Positions 61,401 to 64,000 of a stretch of 64,000 bases of DNA are shown here, one piece after another; positions within the stretch are counted from its first letter, which is position 1; each line of letters opens with the position of its first letter. This DNA is from Mucilaginibacter sp. OK283 (lineage in GTDB: Bacteria > Bacteroidota > Bacteroidia > Sphingobacteriales > Sphingobacteriaceae), in NCBI RefSeq assembly GCF_900110415.1, contig NZ_FODR01000001.1:372001-436000 (forward strand), in the 5' to 3' direction. The position numbers and the translations under genes are program-made. The notes beneath the pieces were generated by a model. It searched no databases. It had not been told where the DNA came from and saw only the letters and a list, made by a program, of their open reading frames with translations.

Positions 61401-63224
61401 AAATTTTTCAAAGAAAAAGCCAAAGGTAGCAGGCTGTACATAATACCCGGGATTGCATTTAAGTACCAGCGGCACTTTTGAAAGGAGGGTATCGCCGGTA
61501 GTGCCGGGCTCGTTAAGCTGGTAAAAATACAGCATCGTACGGCACAGCTGACAAGTAATTTCGGCTATAAGGGTATCGTAAAGGGTATCGATATCCTGGA
61601 ACTGGCATGGCGTTTTTATTCGGTCGGCATATTTTTCAACAAGCGCGGCAACAGTACTGGTTTTGCCCAGGTCGGCCAGTGCAGTTTTAAGCGATTCCAG
61701 GTCGGTACCAAGGGCTACCACATCAAAAGGAAGGCGGTTTTTATTTCTTAGGCCTACTATGCTTTTTAATGCTGTTGTATAATTCATCCCTATATGGCCT
61801 TCTACCCGTAAAAAATTATAGGGTTCCAGGTCATAATTAAGCGGGTTCAGTACGTAATCGTCTGTGGCATATAAGTTGGAATTATATGATAAGTTTTGAT
61901 CGGCCTCTCCGTCGGCCGTTTTTTCAATATCCCAATTATCAACCAGGGAACCCGTGCCCTCAACTGGCATATAATAAAACGGGATAGCCTTTTTTGCCAA
62001 AGGATATTTCCCCAGGCTGCTCGGCGTTATCCTGATGTTGTTATTTAACTGGCGTGCTTTTAATTGTTCTGGCGTGTACAAATCGCCGAAGTTGCCTGTA
62101 ACACCATACGCGGCGTAGAAGTTTTGCAGCAAAAGCTGGATGCGTTTAAATAACCAGCGCAGCCGGTTGGTTTGCTTGCAATGGCACTCCATCACCGGCG
62201 ACGGGATAAAATATTGCCTGTTAACAAGCGGCGGATTAGCATTATCCTGAATGACATTGCCCAACAATAAATGGAGCCTGAACAGGTTGGCATCGGGGCA
62301 GCACAAACTCAGCGCTTCGATACCGGTTTCCCGGAGTTCGCTGTATGCCAGTTCAACGTCGCTGAAAAGATCATAGTAATATTGATAGTTGATGGCCTCC
62401 AATTCGGTTAAGCTTCCGTTGTTGAGGAATGCCATATTTGAGCTCAATTGAGCAAACGGATTAGTTGGATAGATATCTTTAATAACCGGCTGCAGGATAT
62501 TATAGGTTTGGGTTAACGCATTTTGAACGTTATCAATAAACGAGGTTGATAATATTTTACGATAAACATCAAGTACCTGGGCGGTTGACTGTAGTAGGGT
62601 AGCGGGTACGTTATATCGCGGCATTTTTAGTTTGGGCAGCGTTTTATAGGCGGTGCCGGAATCTCCGTAATCGGCACCGGCGGTCTTAAGTTTTGCAGCA
62701 TCGTCGATGCTGATTAGTAAGGGCCTGAAAGTGATGTCGATATTTTTCCCTTTGTCATCGCAGCTTCCAGGATCGCAATTTTTTGCCTGATCCTCCAAAA
62801 GCTCAACATACAGCATCACTACTTTATCTTTCAGGTAGTCTTTACTCAGTGGGGTCGCGCCTTCAACCACCGCAGTTTCAAAAAGCTGAGCCAGCTTATA
62901 GCGTTGGGTTTTGCTTACGCCATCAACAAACTTTTCGTAATAAAGTGGCTTAAGGGCGTTATAGTCGTTATATTGTGTAAATGTTGTTTTAGGGAAAGTG
63001 ATCAAATACCCTCCTGATGTTATACCACAACCGGCGCTTATGGTAAGCTGGGTATAACTCGCGTTTAACGATACCTCCAAACCGCATACAATGCCTACTC
63101 CAATAAGGTTTGTCCGCGTTAACCTATCCTGCTCGTCAAGATAGTTAAACATATCGTTGAGGTTACTGCTCGTGAGTATTTGATCTGGTACAAACTCAGG
63201 ATAGTTAAATTGCGTTGGCTGCAT
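58452..63224 (-). CDS. Large eCIS structural/fibre-like protein with three Ig-like plus PKD modules
   Basis: The 1590-residue protein has no signal peptide and starts PTQFNYPEFVPDQILTSSNL, then DRLTRTNLIGVGIVCGLEV and LTISAGCGITSGGYLI, a start I associate with large proteins of Bacteroidota eCIS loci. The N-terminal 900 residues are mixed alpha/beta with an alanine-rich linker (about 770-810). Residues about 915-1390 hold three ~160-residue modules: an Ig-like unit (FCxxDDxxYxIxVTPDGG, GEG, FVFTPS) followed by a PKD domain (YSWDFGDN, YQWTFGD, FQWIFDTQG). The end (about 1395-1590) is helical. This is probably the fibre or surface-binding component. Receptor specificity cannot be read from sequence. 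Confidence 0.82.
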   Translation of the reverse strand: MQPTQFNYPEFVPDQILTSSNLNDMFNYLDEQDRLTRTNLIGVGIVCGLEVSLNASYTQLTISAGCGITSGGYLITFPKTTFTQYNDYNALKPLYYEKFVDGVSKTQRYKLAQLFETAVVEGATPLSKDYLKDKVVMLYVELLEDQAKNCDPGSCDDKGKNIDITFRPLLISIDDAAKLKTAGADYGDSGTAYKTLPKLKMPRYNVPATLLQSTAQVLDVYRKILSTSFIDNVQNALTQTYNILQPVIKDIYPTNPFAQLSSNMAFLNNGSLTELEAINYQYYYDLFSDVELAYSELRETGIEALSLCCPDANLFRLHLLLGNVIQDNANPPLVNRQYFIPSPVMECHCKQTNRLRWLFKRIQLLLQNFYAAYGVTGNFGDLYTPEQLKARQLNNNIRITPSSLGKYPLAKKAIPFYYMPVEGTGSLVDNWDIEKTADGEADQNLSYNSNLYATDDYVLNPLNYDLEPYNFLRVEGHIGMNYTTALKSIVGLRNKNRLPFDVVALGTDLESLKTALADLGKTSTVAALVEKYADRIKTPCQFQDIDTLYDTLIAEITCQLCRTMLYFYQLNEPGTTGDTLLSKVPLVLKCNPGYYVQPATFGFFFEKFYANYKKDGIAFMYRSFDKQGFTPINIYFFFLLYIEQFFETFTSSLGNFDFAAFTEAYKRMISIATDIKDTLSNQTENDSVSLETLEQLKKLIGMCVQKPIEALYKDYLLRWVHIMMLQKFGYFARKHPGIQHKAGVPMGGTFVMVYHETPVPDPTTTNAATLANAAREQAADAVLAKANQSPQEVLKLFGLAASDTQQPPAAPQAGARIHVNEATGGKMIADAPEYTGPASHFDDINAFKTENQAELDELGILLQGINATQSPLVDAVAEIGNGIVIADFYLPYMCCSDCPPIQFTVNEVAEPLTIAVPPGVFCGADDKTYDIKVTPDGGEITGEGTSKTAEGKFVFTPSVITFAAADKARDITLTYKAFGQSITTKVTVYQKPVADFDAVPIEGETTVTITNKSSAFADKYSWDFGDNQASLDKDPAPHNYTSDGTFTITLSISNNNICNDKISKEVTINTPDVTISMSKSVFCSNDDTPYQISVTPDGATVDGEGAVDQGGGNFVFTANKVAMNGAASKKITLTAHKGTKSKQLDITVYQQPAADFAIVPQTDKPGTVAFINKSPAYVTGYQWTFGDLTPASTDATPPPHTYTTDGDYPITLEVYNSDCKGIPKTINYNVQLPKPEIDIVPKLFCIQDTKPYPISVGADGGTVTGDGVNQLADGSYIFTPSSVPVFPTAKRPVIFTNTLNGVPKTVEVTLYSAPIVKFSTAPVSTSPFSVQFINETENADKFQWIFDTQGTSDERDPIKTFSLAGTINVTLRASNADMCKGFITQPVTVVGQQLITKTCLPVAGILEQFNGLKEIDTKNYSAFVRAFPVLTTELKPFFESLSGADGLSMEDQVALFKKRKATDLIPKWIDMLTKLLEKNIALAGLTAALVKILSQLIEHIACIQPDDISKAKVPMADALNTLGAFCEAFLAMVKKATADQKQQLAIAISQMNKLDDGLKEEIQRVASNNENTTKTNYVAVLKKIIKLFVA

Positions 63225-63241
63225 GACAAATTATTTTTAAA

Positions 63242-64000
63242 TTAAATAACAGTTTTGTTTAAATAAACACGGTTTTGATCGTCTCCGTCCACACAATCGT
63301 GCAATGAGGCTTTAGGATAAATATTTTTTAACTGGCTAAATTCATCTAATAAGCTTTTTAGCTTATTACTTAGCTGCACAGCATCAGGGGTGGCTTTTGC
63401 AAGTTCATTTTCCCAGGCGCAGTACAATGTTTCAAAAGTTTGCAATTGGGCGGTTGAAACCCAGCAAATTTTAATGCCTAAATGGGCAGGTATCTCCATC
63501 CGTATGGCGTTTTCGGCAAACCGGCGGAATTGCAGGCCTTCATTTGTAAGCCCGTTCGACCCATTCATTACAACAGTTAAGCGGAAGCTATATGGATCCT
63601 CATCGCCGCAAACATTGCAATCGGCAGTAATACAGATGGGTAATAACGCATCGCCGGCGGGGATGAGCCCTCCCGGTAAATTGCGTGGCCTTAGCAGTAA
63701 ATGCTCCACAATAAAAATCTTGTTGGCCTCAGCTACGCCCTTTATAAAAGCTACAATTTTATTTATGTGAGCAGTGGCGTCAACTTTTTTGGCAAAGGAT
63801 GCTGCGCTTACAGCTACTACCTGGCTGGCGCCGTTTTTAACTATCACATGCCATTCTGTGTCTTTCTTTACATCGTATTTTGAAGTATCAGTAAGGAGCT
63901 TTAATAAATTATTGGCATCATATTTCGCCGTTACCCTGGCATCTTCGGGGGTATAATTAAGATAGTTTTTGTTGCTTAGCAGCCATGCTGTACCATTATC
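63242..64000 (-). CDS. eCIS baseplate-associated protein, C-terminal part (continues beyond window)
   Basis: The frame is open from 64000 down to a stop at 63242, giving at least 252 residues; the N-terminus lies outside the window. The visible part starts NGTAWLLSNKNYLNYTPEDA and continues EWHVIVKNGASQVVAVSAAS. It contains IFIVEHLLLRPRNLPGGLIP, CNVCGDEDPYSFRLTVVMNG, FRRFAENAIRMEIPAHLGIK and FETLYCAWENELA. The VEHLLLRP ... DPYSFRLTVV ... AHxGIK order recurs, in my recollection, in large structural proteins of Bacteroidota contractile systems. The GTG at 63847 is internal and not the start, because the sequence is conserved-looking before it. It lies 17 bases upstream of the fibre gene. Confidence 0.7.
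   Translation of the reverse strand, partial: DNGTAWLLSNKNYLNYTPEDARVTAKYDANNLLKLLTDTSKYDVKKDTEWHVIVKNGASQVVAVSAASFAKKVDATAHINKIVAFIKGVAEANKIFIVEHLLLRPRNLPGGLIPAGDALLPICITADCNVCGDEDPYSFRLTVVMNGSNGLTNEGLQFRRFAENAIRMEIPAHLGIKICWVSTAQLQTFETLYCAWENELAKATPDAVQLSNKLKSLLDEFSQLKNIYPKASLHDCVDGDDQNRVYLNKTVI

Noticed and set aside
63242..63847. Complete 201-codon gene starting at the GTG at 63847
   Set aside because: The frame continues upstream without a stop to base 64000 and reads as one protein, so the gene is cut by the window edge.
48170..64000. Type VI secretion system or prophage tail
   Set aside because: No TssJ/L/M membrane genes, no capsid, terminase, integrase or lysis genes; CIS_TMP, DUF4157 and the AAA+ gene fit eCIS better.

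Overview
The window looks like a chromosomal segment of a Bacteroidota bacterium, most likely of the Sphingobacteriaceae (Mucilaginibacter/Pedobacter type). This placement is an inference from gene content: a gliding lipoprotein GldD, a fused E1 alpha/beta dehydrogenase, a DUF7009-type protein beside cobA, a CRTAC1-type FG-GAP protein and eCIS genes with DUF4157 proteins. Starts mostly lack a Shine-Dalgarno sequence, TTG and GTG starts are common, and a few TAnnTTTG promoter boxes are visible. No rRNA, tRNA, insertion sequence or CRISPR array was recognised.

Layout. (1) 1-3.4 kb: the edge of a small secreted protein, a 745-residue FG-GAP/ASPIC protein and a small exported protein. (2) 3.7-20.4 kb: a complete nitrate/nitrite assimilation locus. 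It holds cobA (siroheme) with a DUF7009-like gene, nirBD, a cysteine-rich Crp/Fnr regulator, an outer-membrane porin, nrtABC, an MFS nitrate transporter, a nitrate reductase fused to its own flavin/[2Fe-2S] reductase, and a rubredoxin protein whose body looks like a sulfite/nitrite reductase that has lost its siroheme cysteines. Nitrate would enter through the porin, cross the inner membrane by ABC or MFS transport, be reduced to nitrite by the fused enzyme and then to ammonium by NirBD with siroheme made through CobA. (3) 20.9-34.1 kb: housekeeping and small accessory genes: asd, an LpoB-like lipoprotein with a COG3014-type partner, two paralogous exported proteins, a hicBA toxin-antitoxin pair overlapping a LysR regulator, a DJ-1/PfpI protein, a DUF4198 protein, a fused 2-oxoacid dehydrogenase E1, gldD-aroE, and a phosphosulfolactate synthase.

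(4) 34.5-48.1 kb: a Wzx/Wzy-type capsule or exopolysaccharide locus (Wzi-like, SLBB export protein, Wzz-like, flippase, four glycosyltransferases, polymerase-like protein, priming phosphotransferase). Its middle is visibly A/T-rich. (5) 48.2-64.0 kb, minus strand: the distal half of an extracellular contractile injection system (eCIS) operon that continues beyond the right edge. In transcription order it holds a baseplate-associated protein (partial), a 1590-residue fibre-like protein with three Ig-like/PKD modules, a tape-measure protein, a 1901-residue DUF4157 multidomain cargo candidate, a 451-residue DUF4157 protein, an AAA+ ATPase and a small coupled ORF.

The most interesting part is the eCIS cargo region. 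The two DUF4157 proteins share an N-terminal leader in identical register (FF at 33-34 and 42-43, VQxK at 48-51), which could be a loading signal. The larger one combines this leader with DUF4157, a CHAP/NlpC-like domain, a long helical repeat region and a nuclease-like C-terminal motif.
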